Positions 1-10,904 of a stretch of DNA of 64,000 bases are shown here, piece after piece. Numbering within the stretch: position 1 is the stretch's first letter; each line of letters begins with the position of its first letter. This DNA is from Gambelia wislizenii (Eukaryota > Chordata > Lepidosauria > Squamata > Crotaphytidae). A program made the position numbers and the translations under genes. Under the pieces are notes generated by a model, which saw nothing but the letters and a program-made list of their open reading frames with translations, was not told the DNA's origin and made no database searches. Location of the stretch: NCBI GenBank assembly GCA_030847615.1, contig JAUMIR010000005.1, positions 166,746,596-166,810,595 of the forward strand, in the 5' to 3' direction.

Positions 1-109
1 AAACCATATTCTGGACTTTTTACACCTTGGAACAAAGACAGCCCCTCCCCTAGTCCCTGTGTTAGTATTATGTGGATATTGGGGTGGGATGTTACCTGAA
101 GAGATGGGG

Positions 110-141
110 GTCTGTGGAAAGCCCACCCATAATGCCAAAAT
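110..141 (-). promoter_or_regulatory. Candidate primer-binding region after LTR copy 1
   Basis: About ten bases past the LTR end, the minus strand carries TTTTGGCAT followed by GGTGGG. The 38184-39629 copy has the same words at the same distance (39635-39656). Conservation just outside the LTR suggests a tRNA primer-binding site, but I cannot match it to a specific tRNA, and the offset from the LTR end is unusual. Confidence 0.25.
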
Positions 142-154
142 CTCAGTCATTAAC

Positions 155-1007
155 TGGGGGAATTATTAGCTCAAACAGTAGCCTGTGAGAGGTCAGGTAA
201 TTTTCAGGACCTTGTGCACCTGTGCTAAGTACTAGGTGCAGAGAACTCCAGGTTAAGTGAAATAAAATGTTTTTATTGGAAAATAAAACAGAAAGCATCC
301 ACACACACACAACACATGCTCACAAGAACCACACAAGGCTAACAAAGAGTTTACGACAGAAAGGTTGGATAGAGGAATAGCTTTGGGAGATAGGACAATA
401 ATTGCCAGGCCAAAGAGAAACAAAGAACTCAGATGGAAGACTGAGGATGGTACTGAAGTCCGATCTGCAGGGATGCTGACAGAGAGAGTGGGCAGGTGTT
501 GTCCATGGTGGCATACTCTGCTATTGTTTAAGGCTAATGTTTATACTATATTCTATGTCCTAAAGGGGTATTTGGGCTTAGAACAAAGGTTAGATGGGCT
601 TCCCACCATTTAAACAAAGGAAACCAAAACTTGGCTTATTGCTGTTTATGGCTGGGAGACAGGAACTGATTGGTTTATGACAACTTTGCATTGCAGAATT
701 GGCAGGGGTGATGAGGAATATTTCTTGGGGATAGGAGCTGTTTTAGTCACTTGTTTGTGATGTGTGGCTCATCACCAGGGGCTCAAGAGACGATTAGCAC
801 ATACCTCCTAAATTGTGTTGTTTACTAGGGGCTCCACTTAATCCTGTTTTGGGTGTGTTTGCTTAGGATATTTTTCAACAAATTTTCCCACATCTTTATG
901 ACCCCTGTTTGACCTCAGTTTGGCTCTCCCGTCTACTAGACCTCTTGGAGTGTCCACTATTTCCACATTATGAAATATTATAGGGATGGTTGTAAGGCAT
1001 GGTAACA
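155..1007 (-). mobile_element. LTR of a five-copy family, copy 1, with leader running off the left edge
   Basis: Read on the minus strand this 853-bp block starts TGTTACCATGCC and ends CTAATAATTCCCCCA, so it has the TG...CA ends of a retroviral-type LTR. An AATAAAAA poly(A) signal lies on the minus strand near 275. Related blocks occur at 9330-10147, 16024-17192, 35954-37089 and 38184-39629, with the same ends and about 820-850 bp once younger insertions are removed. On the minus strand the sequence past the LTR (154 down to about 120) matches the sequence past the 38184-39629 copy, including TTTTGGCAT and GGTGGG, so it is probably leader. The internal region would therefore lie to the left of this window. 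No gag or pol frame is visible. Class (ERV or Ty3) cannot be assigned from the LTR alone. Confidence 0.65.
300..316. repeat. Short (CA)n run
   Basis: A CA dinucleotide tract lies inside the LTR just past its poly(A) signal. Confidence 0.6.
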
Positions 1008-1605
1008 GGGGGAGGAATTCCTGTCACCATATTATGTTCTCCCACCCACAATTAGTATCCTATTGCCTTGGAAATCATACCAAATTCTACACATATTCAC
1101 CTGAACATATTGTGTAAATAATTAAACAGTTCTTTCTCTCTCCCTCCCCTCCCCTCCCTCCTCTCTCTATATATTCTGATGGGTTTTATTGACTTTGAAT
1201 GTTGGAACTAGAGTTGAACTAAAATTTCTCAGAATACAATTTTTGTGGGGGGGGATACTGAGATCCCCCCTTTTATGGCCCCATCCACTCCCTCAGACAA
1301 CATTTTCTTTGAATATTCTCCACAAATTTTGATAGCACATGCCATCTTTCCTCCTATAATGCCCCAGGTATTGTGGAGGATACAAATTATTGACAAGGCT
1401 ACATACATAATAACTGCTGAAAAGAAAAGGAAATCCGAGACACAGAGACAGAGACAGACAGACAGACTGCTGATTTTCATGCCTTTGGAGAAATTCAGTA
1501 AAAGGCACACTATCATTTTCCCTACACAAATATGGTGAAGATTTTTTAGTGGCTGTTTGCTCACAGCTTTGCCTGAAAATTAGTTTACTAAATTAGGAGT
1601 AAGAA
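1008..1605. other. No gene; low-complexity pyrimidine patch
   Basis: Unassigned sequence with a CT-rich patch at about 1132-1167 and a CAGA run at 1438-1466. Overlapping short open frames on both strands at 1229-1564 have no recognisable motif and I treat them as chance. Confidence 0.5.
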
Positions 1606-1850
1606 AATATGGCCAATCAAATGTTGGACTACAGCTACCAGAATTCTTCACAATTCCTGACTAGGGCTGATAGAAGTTGTGGTGTAACAATATTTGGAAA
1701 ACTGCTCTTTGCCCACTCTAGCCTAAATCAAATTTTCAGTTCCAGCTAAAGTAGACCCATTGAACTAATGGATGTTCACTTATATCAACACATGTACATT
1801 CCATCTGTCAGTTGGTCTACTCCAATTAGAAGCAACAATTGGATTTGGGC
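1606..1850. repeat. Two degraded miniature hairpin repeats
   Basis: 1606-1700 resembles the hAT-type miniature best seen at 27863-27998 (words such as TGTTGGACTACAGCTACCAG). 1722-1850 resembles the hairpin family at 53510-53633, with AAAGTAGACCCATTGAA near one end and GTCTACTCCAATTAG with CAATTGGATTTGGGC near the other. Both are old and their ends are not exact. Confidence 0.45.
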
Positions 1851-2534
1851 TTATATGTTACTTTTGGGAACTAAGCAGCCTTTGTTCATATAGTTTATAA
1901 CTGAATAGTGGTAAGTTTTAGGAATATCCAAGTAGGAAAGAAACAGAAATTCAACATATGTGGACATCTGTTTTCTGGTTCATATCATCTCATTATTTTA
2001 TAGTTGATATTCATCCTGCAAAACCTAAGCCATGTCTACATGAAGATACTTATAGAGAAGTTTTTTTCTTGAGGGAAAAAAAAAGTGAATTCTTGAAGAC
2101 AGCAAGGAAGTTCTTGAAGTCAGGAAGGTAGGATGTGTGTGTGTTTGGGGGGGGGTAATGTAAGTACCTAATTGTGATTCAGTTGCTGGTTTAGCAAGTC
2201 AAGAGACTTAAAAGCAAATAAATGGCATTCCATTGGGTATTTCAGCTTTGATAAGCAGCATTTCACAGAAATGGACAAATTGTCCAGCTGCATTCACAGA
2301 TATGTCTTTAAGTACATGAAATGGCTTCTTTTGAGTATTTGTCTGTAGTGTTTCAAGCAGTTCTTAATTATAGACTGTCCATAATTTTTCTTTTAAAAAA
2401 ACACTGATGAACTAGTTTTTAAAAGTTAAAAAAAGAAACTAACAGTGTGTGTCAAATATACCTAATGGTTTTTAGCTCTCTTGTGTATATGGCTATGATT
2501 TTACTGAATTTGTGAGATTTTCTGTGATTAGTAG
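1851..2534. other. No feature recognised
   Basis: AT-rich unassigned sequence without a long frame. It contains a homopolymer A run near 2080 and a G run near 2150. Confidence 0.5.
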
Positions 2535-2536
2535 TA

Positions 2537-2770
2537 CAGTTGTCCCTTCATATTCTCTGGGGTTTGGTTCTGGGACCCCTCTTGGATGCCAAAGTCCATG
2601 AATACTCAAGTCCCATTATATGCAATGACATAGCAAAATGGTGTCCCTTATATAAGATGGCAAAAATCAAGGTTTGCTTTTTGGACTATCATTTTTTTAA
2701 AGAATATTTTCAAGCTGTGAATACTTAAAAATCCATGGATACCAAATCCGTGGATATGGAGGGACAACTG
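2537..2770. mobile_element. Mariner/Tigger-type miniature element, copy 1
   Basis: This 234-bp element begins CAGTTGTCCCTTCATATTC, ends in the near-perfect inverted complement, and is flanked by TA on both sides (2535-2536, 2771-2772). TA duplication with CAGT-type ends is the hallmark of Tc1/mariner. The interior keeps phrases such as TTTGGTTC near one end and AAATCC(G/A)TGGATA near the other. Related elements lie at 56193-56407 and 32874-33103. There is no transposase frame, so it is non-autonomous. Confidence 0.8.
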
Positions 2771-2772
2771 TA

Positions 2773-3505
2773 AATATCCGTTCCATGTCATGAATTCTTT
2801 ATCACATACTAAAATGATAAATAAAGGAACTTTCCATGCTTGCACAGCATAATATTAGTACTGAATCCTACATTTTTAATGCAGTGTACAGAGGCAGAGG
2901 AAAGAAGTAGAGAGTTTGGGAGGAAATTACTTTTCCCCCTTTGCCCTTGGAATGGTATCATTTGGGATTTCCCTAAACCTTAAAGCTATTTCATATGCAC
3001 TAATGACTTTGAAGTCATGGTTAAGTACCACTTTGCTAAAAACTGATCAAGATGGATGTCATCATAAAGCACAGAGGAGATAAAATGAGCTGCAGCCAAT
3101 GTCCATACATGCTGATATAACCGCCACCCCTCAAAAGTGCTTTCCATGCTAATTTTTGTACTCCTGAACTGTTTAACATTTCTAAAGGAGGCAGAAATGT
3201 ATGCCAAGATTGGCTGCTGGATAAGATCACTCTGGGCTATCACCCTGCTCTTGGTTTTTATTCAGAAACAGTAAGAATCTGTTTCTGACCTGTTATCATT
3301 TCAGAATGCATAGGGGTCAGTTGTGTCTTCATATTACCAGCCCACCACCATCTTACATAGAAAACAAGATATCACTGACAAGGAGTCTAGCCAGGAGTGT
3401 AATGGAGCCAGGGTTGAAGCACTGGGCCATTTTGATTAGCAGGTGCCGTGATATAATCTAACACCCCCTTGGATGTCTTTGCTCCCTCTTAATTTAGCTG
3501 CAAAC
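2773..3505. other. No feature recognised
   Basis: Unassigned sequence. The minus-strand frames at 2986-3243 lack any motif I recognise. Confidence 0.45.
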
Positions 3506-3881
3506 CCCATCTCTCTCTCTCTGGCCTTTCTTTGCAAACGAAGATTCAAGAAGGACGCATCCTGTACTTTCTGCAAGTGCGCTGATGACTGAAAAGCCAA
3601 ATCCAAGGTAAACAAGTCCGGTTACAGAAAACACAGCAGAAGGTTTCTTTGGGTGATGTTTCCGGGTTGTGATTCTTTCTGTGTTGTCGGTTCTCTTCAA
3701 GACTTGTTCAGTGTGAGCTCTCAAATAGGACTGCAGCATTGTGGATAGCATGTCTCCATGCCTCCCGATGTGAGGCCAGGGCGGACCATTGTTGGTGATC
3801 AATTTGGCCGAGCCTGAGATGTTGTTTCAGGGAGTCCTTGTATTGCTTTTTTGGAGTGCCCTCTTACGCTGACCTGTGAGG
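3506..3881 (-). mobile_element. 3' fragment of a LINE with C-terminal zinc knuckle, copy 1
   Basis: On the minus strand this matches the 3' end of the 24505-25213 element: the KRGAPKKRYKDS-like stretch, the LxxHLRLxQIDHQQW-like stretch, a CxxC...HxxxC knuckle and the short AGCCAGAGAGA 3' terminus. It is 5'-truncated at about 3881, where the shared sequence stops abruptly within GGTCAGCGTAAGAGG. Stops and frameshifts break the coding frame, so this is a dead copy. No clear target duplication was found. Confidence 0.7.
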
Positions 3882-3999
3882 ACAATCCCCGTGAATAAAA
3901 TCTGGCCGAATATGGTGCGGCAGGCTCCAACCCTAAACAGAAGAGAGACAGACGATTTCGCAGCAGGGACAGCATCGTCCTAAATCGACCCCCTGCCAT
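3881..3999 (-). pseudogene. Mitochondrial-leader-like N-terminal frame (candidate exon or retrocopy fragment)
   Basis: On the minus strand an ATG at 3999 opens 40 codons that are rich in Arg, Leu, Ser and Phe and have almost no acidic residues (start MAGGRFRTMLSLLRNRLSLF, later PYSARFYSRGLSSQ). That composition is typical of a mitochondrial targeting presequence. The upstream minus-strand sequence is richer in CpG than its surroundings, as in a 5' UTR. The frame then runs straight into the truncated LINE at 3881, so any remaining codons belong to the LINE. It could be a real first exon cut by the LINE, a truncated retrocopy, or chance. I do not recognise the parent gene. Confidence 0.3.
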
Positions 4000-4478
4000 G
4001 CTTCTGCTACGAACCTCTCCTGCTCGATTCTTGCGCTACAAGGATCATCTGAAAATGTCCTTTGTGAGCCCTCAGATGACTTAAGTTAAACAAGCTACCA
4101 TCAATTCGGTAATGTATATAGATGTATATAGTTACTATAGAACCCCATAGTAGATGGAGGGAAAGTATACATTTCTCCAGCAGTAATGTATTTGGTATGA
4201 GTTCTCCCTGTCCTAATCCAAAGTGATAGTGGAAGCTTTATAGAAGATATGCTCCTGATAACAGATTAAAATGGCTAGAAATTGTTTGAATCAACACAAT
4301 CACTTTTGGACTCTCTGTGGGAGTGTTTCTATAGAGACCATCCTCATAAGATCCTATTGTTCAAAATTAACCACTTCCATATTGGTTCTAGCATAGCTTT
4401 GACTCTGGTAGCCTGGATCTTGATGGAAGGGATTTTCTTTATGGATAAGCATCCAGTCATGTGTGTTCTTTGACAAAG
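4000..4478. other. No feature recognised
   Basis: 4000-4090 may be 5' UTR-like sequence of the frame just downstream on the minus strand. The rest is unassigned; a plus frame at 4282-4473 shows no motif. Confidence 0.4.
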
Positions 4479-4692
4479 GTCTGTTTCACACTACAGTATA
4501 CAATTTTGGCACTTTTATAGCCATTCGACTGTTACGGCTACATCCTATGGAATCCTGGGATTTGTAGTTGAGGAGGCACTAGAGTTCTTTGGCTGAGAAT
4601 TCCAAATGCCTCACAAAACTACAAATCACAGGATTCTATAGGATGGCACTGTGGTGATTAAAGTGGAAATATGGTGCTATGAAAAAGCCTAG
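4479..4692. repeat. Imperfect palindromic miniature element (AATCCTGGGATTTGTAGT type)
   Basis: The centre contains ATCCTATGGAATCCTGGGAT on one arm and its inverted counterpart ACAAATCACAGGATTCTATA on the other. The outer ends (AGGTCTGTTTCACACTAC and the complement of TATGAAAAAGCCT) also pair loosely. Related copies lie at 44361-44533 and 51949-52156; the last has clean ends and a TAT duplication. Here the ends are degraded. Confidence 0.5.
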
Positions 4693-4782
4693 GTAAAGGG
4701 ATTTTGGTGCTTAACTCATAAATGAGTTTGAACTTCTGTATATTCAACCATGTTTGTAGTGCTAAATTAAGATTGCCACCTC

Positions 4783-4872
4783 TTTTTTCTTCTTTTCTTT
4801 TCTTTTCTTTTCTTTTCTTTTCTTTTTCTTTTCTTTTTTCTTTCTTTCTTTCTTTCTTTTTTTCTTTTTTTT
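4783..4872. repeat. (TTTTC)n / (TTTC)n microsatellite
   Basis: About 90 bp of TTTTC units grading into TTTC units. It creates Lys/Glu-rich and Phe/Ser-rich false frames on the two strands. Confidence 0.9.
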
Positions 4873-6836
4873 GCCCCAAAAGGCACCCTATTTTTAAAAC
4901 TATATGGCAGCCAAGTACAACAAATCCTACTCCATACCAGTAACAATTTTCTGTTTGGTTCATTTTACAATAAGAATTTACCAAAGGAGAGGAAAGCAAG
5001 ATTACATTATGCTGGGACTATAGTGACAGCATCATGTTAGATTTTGGTCCAAATGTCCACATTTCATATACCAGCTAAATAACCTGTAAAGGAAGCTAAA
5101 TGCTCTGAAAGTAATTCCTTTCACAGGTCAAGGGAGTACTCAATTTTCATTGTTTTGATAGGAATAATATGGTGTTTATTCCCTGCAATATCAACTGTGA
5201 AAACAATTTTTTTAAAAAAAAAATCACCCTACTCTTTGACTTAGCTTTGCTTCTAGCAATCCTTAACTACATTCCTATCGTTCCAAATTAAATGAGTACT
5301 GTTTGCTATGTGTCTAAGAAATTCCTTCTATAGTCTTTCCTATGACTGAATGAGATGAGAAAATCTGTGTATAATCAGATTAATTGATTTTGGAGGGTTA
5401 TATAAATTTGTGTAGAAGTCTACCTAATTAGCTATACAACCTAGTCTGGGATTATTTTAGCCATTCAGTTGTTGTTGTTGTTTTAAAAATGGTTTTTGTC
5501 TTCTGGTTAAACTCCATTGTTAAAAAATAAAAATTGAAAAGCTATATATCCTTAATTTGAATTTTTGTGCATTATTCTGCACCAAAATCTCTTGCAAGCC
5601 TCAGAAATGCATGGATTTCGGAGGCAATCTGGACGTCATCCCTCCATAGGTCTTGAGAGGCACAAAATCAATATTTTTGTAGGGATGCCGAAACCAAAGG
5701 GATCCCCTCCCCCACACAATTCCTCATTGTTCTTTTTCTTCCCAGACTTCTTGTGAACTGGTTCTACCTCCTATCCTGTGTACAACTTGGCTCTGGTCTT
5801 CTGGCTGTTTACCAAACAGAAAGGCAAAGTGATATACAATATTAAAGGTCATATTTAGGTACATGCAAAAATGTGATGTTGTTGTAGGACTCACCTTGTT
5901 CACTTTGTACCTGAAACTCCACAGGCTACTTGAAGTATACAAATGAACAGATACATAAAGTTAGAAAGAGCTTAAATTGACACACTTACCCTTTTTATTC
6001 TATTTCCTCACCTCAGGCAAATAACATATGTCCTTCAAATGTCAATGAAAATACCAATGTACTTTACTTGTGCTTCTTGACAAAGGATTGTTTTCATTAG
6101 TTTAGTGAAGTTCAGAGCTGCAGTTCAAAGCTCATTAAGGCTTTCCTGCACCATTAAAGTCTGTAGCAGTACCTGCTGGCAAAATTATGCTAAGTACGTT
6201 CAGTTTTTCTTCTGAAGTTAGTGTGCTAAAAGGCATGGATTCAATAGGCAATTGTTCAAACCTCTCATCCCAGAGCACCTCAGCTGCAAAGATCTCCCCT
6301 TTCACATCCCGGAAGTCATGTATTGGAGAAGTCAGTGTCTTGGGGCCTGCTATTGCTGGCTCTTGGAGTCTGTAGCTATTGCTGACTGCTCCCTCCCTCC
6401 TTTGTTGCTGCTGTGCCAGTGGTCTTTATCATTTTGCCATCACCACCTTTGTTATAACTATGCCATGGGTCCCATCAGGATTCTAGCCTATACCAGTGAT
6501 TGCTGGCAAAATTATATTGTGCATGCTCCTTTTCATTTTGAAGCTAGAACGCTGCCAGTAATCCAGTGTTTTCAGGGGAATACTATGCTGAAGGTCAAAC
6601 CTATTGCATTGTATGTACTATTCCAATTATTCACAATGATACATTATTCACAATGGCAGTCCATCTTGCTTTATTGACTGAGGTACAGGAATTTATGGGG
6701 CAGTAGGGGGGCTTTAACCTCTCAGCCCCTAATTCCAGTTGGTGTTTCCAAAAAGGAATCCATTTATAATGTAAAATGCAGGTATAGGGCAAAGAGTTAA
6801 GTCTCCTATCCCTCCACTAGGAAAGAAAAAAAAATA
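4873..6836. other. No gene recognised
   Basis: Long unassigned stretch. A 141-codon plus frame (6252-6677) has no motif, no codon pattern and no relative in the window. A phrase GCTGGCAAAATTAT recurs at about 6176 and 6503, suggesting an old internal repeat. Confidence 0.45.
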
Positions 6837-6838
6837 TA

Positions 6839-7236
6839 CAGTCAGTCCTCCACATTCACTGTACTTAGGGGCTCAGGACCCCCCAAAAGTAGAAAAACCA
6901 CTAATACTCTAGCCCCCCTCCCCCAGACTATATTTAACACACACAAAAATACAATCTGCAGATTCAGCCCACCACGGATGCCTTCAAGGTGGTGGAGAAG
7001 CAAGTGGCAGGTAGGTGGCCACCTCTGTTACTGCCCAAGTGGCCACCTCTGTTACTGCCCTAGAGCATTTTTAATAGGGACTTAAAAGCCTTGTTGCACA
7101 TTTGCAGTCTCTCTGAGTCTCACCAGGCTTGCAGTCCCTATTAAAAATGGCATAGGACAGCGACAGAGGTGCAGCAAATAATTCGTGAATAATCAAAGCC
7201 TCAAAAGTCGAACCCGCAAATGTGGAGGGCTGATTG
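6839..7236. mobile_element. Mariner/Tigger-type miniature element with internal repeats
   Basis: The ends CAGTCAGTCCTCCACATTC and the complement of TGTGGAGGGCTGATTG are inverted, and TA flanks both sides (6837-6838, 7237-7238). Inside, a unit containing GGCCACCTCTGTTACTGCCC is tandemly duplicated (7016-7061). A CATTTTTAATAGGGACT stretch near 7066 is repeated inverted near 7135. Length is 398 bp and no transposase is present. Confidence 0.7.
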
Positions 7237-7238
7237 TA

Positions 7239-7694
7239 TAGAGAAAATTTCCTCAATTTTGATAAGAAGGAATGTCTTGACACATTGAGACACCTCATCG
7301 GAAAAAGTAGTCAAAACAGCATAAGATTTTTTTTCCACCCTGCATAAGCAAAAACACCAGTATTTTAATTTTTGTTTTGTTTTCTTTGTTTTTTGAGCAA
7401 AATGTTTGCTCTTTGTCGGGGGGGGGGGGAAATGCTGTGATTGTGCACAAAGTAATGTTTGTGCAAAAATGCATATTGTTCAAAAAAATCAGGAAATTTT
7501 CACCAAAATAATTCCAAAATATGAAAAATAGTAATTAAAACTGCACAATAACTCTCACAATCACACCCAAATAGGCAAAACCAATTGAATTAATTGTTGA
7601 ATGGTAAGTCAATATTTATAGCATGTGAATCCCAATGATTCAATATATCAATTCTAGCCAGGTCTAATAATACAATTTGGGCCTGTGACTGCTC
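7239..7694. other. No feature recognised
   Basis: AT-rich unassigned sequence with a G homopolymer near 7418-7430. Confidence 0.5.
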
Positions 7695-7697
7695 TTA

Positions 7698-8193
7698 GGG
7701 ATTATCTGCCTGGGCTAAATGCCCCAGCCTTCCCCTATCTGTGAGCCCTGCAGTCCAAACGACAAAGGGCATTTGTCTCATTCTGCCCCCAGGCAATCCT
7801 TATGATCCCCAGGGCAGAAACAGGGTTTAGATGGTGGCAAGTCAGATTAGGACCCTTTCCACGGTTTAAAATAATACATGCTTTAAGCTGTTTCTGATGG
7901 GACCGAACTGGTCAAGTCCCGCATGTTCTTGGGAGCACCTCCTGACAGGCCAGCCCTCACTGCTTACTCTTCAGGATCTGGGTAACAGGCTCACAACATT
8001 TGATCAAGACTGGTAACATGCAGGGGGCTTGTCATATGGTGCGCCTGGCTTCCTCTGAACCTGGCAGAAGGAGGAAAATAGTGGCTGCAGCTGCAGTGAC
8101 AGACTGGCGTTCAATTTGCACTCTGGCTCATGTCCTCCAGGTAAGGGAGGCAGAACGGGCCTCTACTGCAGTCAGCCAGGCTACATTCAGGCC
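7698..8193. mobile_element. PIF/Harbinger-like non-autonomous element, family B copy 1
   Basis: A 496-bp block with ends GGGATTATCTGCCTGGGC and the complement of CAGGCTACATTCAGGCC, flanked by an exact TTA on each side (7695-7697 and 8194-8196). A 3-bp TWA duplication is characteristic of PIF/Harbinger transposons. It shares colinear sequence with 28715-29231, including AGCCCTGCAGTCCA and an ATCAAGACYGGTMAC word. Frames inside (8000-8310) are not transposase-like. Family assignment is inferred from the target site. Confidence 0.6.
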
Positions 8194-8196
8194 TTA

Positions 8197-9329
8197 GAAG
8201 CAAGATTTGGTTCACATACTAGCCTGGTGTTCATAAGACATTGCAGTCAATGGGGTACAGAAATGAATGTTGCACTCTCCATGTATTATGTGATTGAACC
8301 AATGGGGTAGGAACAATCTGTCTACAACAGTTTCACAGTCAACAGATGCCATCCTCAAGCATGAATGCATACACAAGATCAAACAGCATGCCATCTTATG
8401 CCATAGCAAGGCATGCAAAGCCAAATCTCACTTCCACATGTATGCCTTTCTATGCCAAACTGGTTTGTTTATCAGCTGTTCATTTCAAATAAATGTTACT
8501 GTATCAATATCTTTTGTTTATATTATATTGTATTATATTGAATGGTATTATTATTAAGTGAGTTGTTTTGTACTGGATTTTTGATGTTATGTGTCTTAAT
8601 GTTAAGTGTTTTGTTATATTGCTATATTGAAACTAATAAAATATTTTAATAAAAATATTTTTGTTTATATATGTTGAGGACTGAGAATCTAAGAAACTTG
8701 TGAAAGAAAGATGTGAGACTACCTGAAATTTTTTTTAAAAAAAACTTTCATCTCATATATCAGTTTCTTAATATTATTGAACCAGGTTTTATGAACTTAC
8801 CTTTCATTAGTTAGAGTGATCTGTTATGTAAAATGTGAAGAACATTTGACAAGATAAGCAGCCGTTGGTATATTTAGAAAGCTATGTGTTGTGAGAATTT
8901 TGTGTTCTCTATGTGTTGTGTTGTAAGAATTTTGAATATATTAGTAAATATTTATGCTATGGGAGACCATGTTTTCTCCTTCTATTTTTCATTGGCTCTC
9001 TTGTATCCAGGATGTACCCTTTCCTTCCAAATTCCTATAAAATGGGATGGTCAACTGTTGGGGATTATGGGGCCACATTGGTCCCCAATATATCTTGGAA
9101 GACCACTGTGGAGAGCTAAGCTGGAAAGCATGTAAAAGAAGGAATCGGGGAACCAATCCCAACAGAGGGAGCTGTGGTGGGAGAGGCCTCTGAGTGAATG
9201 AGATAAGAGAATGTGGGAGTCAATCTCAGTGCAGGAAAATGATGGAAGTAGGTTCTGAGAGTATGATCTGAGTGAATGTCAGTTAAGAGAGTCAGTGGAA
9301 GTTAAGAAAGTAACAGTGAAACCCAAACA
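8197..9329. other. No feature recognised; AT-rich patch
   Basis: 8500-8680 is very AT-rich and ends in an AATAAAATATTTTAATAAAA run that could be an old LINE tail. The remaining frames have no motif. Confidence 0.4.
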
Positions 9330-9764
9330 TGGTGCCCCCAGCCCCATACATCCTAATAATTGGTGATATTTAATAATTTGGCCCTAATGTGGCCTTCCAT
9401 GGAGGCTGCAGTAGAAAAATCCAAAAGAGACACACTGGCTGGAAAGAAAACAAGTCATGCATCACTTTGGGAAATTCCAAATCTCAAGGTAACACATAGG
9501 TCAAACCTGATCAAAGGAAATGTTATCTGAGCACACCAAATGACAGCCTATAAATCTCATCAACTGTATTTGCGATAGCCTTTGTCTGTATGCAATATCT
9601 TTCCTGATTCCCAAGCCTAGCAATTGAAAAAGGTAGTCACTGCTTTCATTTTCAAAGCAACTGCCTGTCAGCAAGTACTTGACTTCTCCGGAGATCCATT
9701 GTTCAATCACTGAACTCTCTTGTAATGTATTTTTCTCAAAATTCCATCACCTCAGGGCACATTT

Positions 9765-9780
9765 TTGGGTATAAATAATA
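9765..9780 (+). promoter_or_regulatory. TATA box of LTR copy 2
   Basis: GGGTATAAATAATAGC lies about 255 bp upstream of the AATAAA signal in the same LTR, a usual U3 position. Confidence 0.5.
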
Positions 9781-10018
9781 GCTACAGAGAGAGCTCTTAC
9801 CTGGGGACACTCTCATTCTCTGAAGCCAAACACACACAGATAGTTTTCCCAAGGACACTCTGTCCATCTGTGTAGCTACTCCTGCTTCCTCCATTCATAT
9901 TGCCAGTCTGCTTTGAAACTTTGGACTACAGGTGCCCTCCACCTTTCTTACGTTAGCCTTGTGTGAATGGTTCCTTGTATAAATGTGTGCATGACTAGTG
10001 TTATAATTATTGAACCTT

Positions 10019-10025
10019 CAATAAA
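10019..10025 (+). terminator. Poly(A) signal of LTR copy 2
   Basis: AATAAA in TTCAATAAAGATCATTG, followed by a GT-rich stretch (TTGTGTGTGTCTGTTC), which fits a polyadenylation site at the R/U5 border. Confidence 0.5.
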
Positions 10026-10418
10026 GATCATTGTTAACCTTGCAAATTGTGTGTGTCTGTTCAGAGCTAGTAGAGGTAAACATAGGCATAAAGATCCCCT
10101 TGTTTCCCCCATCACATTGCCAAGTCGAGTTGCTGCTAATCTCCCCACATAATTAATAACTTGATTTTGCTTGGAATTTCCATGTCACTTGCAGTTTGAG
10201 TAACAACAGTTGAAGTTGAGAGTTGTGAGAGAAAGTGTGGATAAGTCTGTTGTCTGAGAGATGAGAGTGTCATGTATGAAGGGAATTTGGTTAAGTTAGT
10301 CAAAAGACTAAAGTATTAACATATATGGTTATAGAAATAGTCTGTCACTAAAGAGTAACAATAAATGAAGCTAAGAAAAGGAAAAGGAGAAGGAGGGACA
10401 ACTTTATCACTTATAATA

Positions 10419-10902
10419 AAATTGCCCCTCCACATTCTCAGCTTTAACATTTGTGGTTTTGATTATTTGCGGGTTTTAGGAGCCCCTCCACCCTCCCAAA
10501 AGTTGCAACGGGGCTTTAGAAACCCCAGTTGCTGCTTCTGGGAGGGTGGGGGGTGTAAAGAAGCAGTGTCAGGGCTTTAGAAGCCCCTGTCGCAGCTTCT
10601 GGGAGGGTGGGGGTGGGATATAGAGAAGCAGCGACAGGCTTTAGAAGCCCCCATCGCTGCTTCTGGGAGGCTGGGGTGGAGGAGAGAAGCAGCAACGGGG
10701 CTTTAGAAGCCCCCGTCGCTGCTTCTGGGAGGGTGGGGGTGGAGAGAAACAGTGACAGGGCTTTAGAAGCCCCCGTTGCTGCTTCTGGGATGGCCAGGGG
10801 AGTTGTGGGAGGGCGGTGGCTTGACCTATTTTTTATCTGTGGTTTTCTCACATTTGTGGGCGTCTTGCAGACCTAACCCTCACGAATGTGGAGAGACAAC
10901 AG
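10419..10902. mobile_element. Mariner/Tigger-type element carrying a tandem hairpin array
   Basis: Ends share CTCCACATTC in inverted orientation and TA flanks both sides (10417-10418, 10903-10904). Between about 10500 and 10800 there are roughly five copies of a unit of about 60 bp, each containing GCTTTAGAAGCCCC next to GCTGCTTCTGGGAGG. Within units GAAGCAGC...GCTGCTTC forms a short hairpin. Frames crossing the array (10516-10851 minus, 10607-10876 plus) are repeat-derived and not genes. Confidence 0.65.
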
Positions 10903-10904
10903 TA

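Larger units (their letters stand above)
9330..10147 (+). mobile_element. LTR of the five-copy family, copy 2 (plus strand)
   Basis: This 818-bp block begins TGGTGCCCCC and ends CTAATCTCCCCA, both aligning with the ends of the other copies. Near the start, ATATTTAATAATTTGGC is identical to the start region of the 16024-17192 copy read on the minus strand. It carries a TATA box (GGGTATAAATAATAGC, 9765-9780) and a poly(A) signal (AATAAA, about 10020), spaced as in an LTR with U3, R and U5. No internal coding region adjoins it, so it may be solo. I could not find a clean target duplication. Confidence 0.6.

Noticed and set aside
4658..4999. Lys/Glu-rich 113-codon frame and its Phe/Ser-rich opposite
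   Set aside because: Produced by the (TTTTC)n/(TTTC)n microsatellite; no motif outside it.
6252..6677. 141-codon plus-strand frame
   Set aside because: No recognisable domain, Cys/Leu-rich by chance, no relatives and no splice or promoter context that I can support.
10500..10800. CRISPR-like repeat array
   Set aside because: Units are contiguous, have no unique spacers and lie in a vertebrate mariner-type element.
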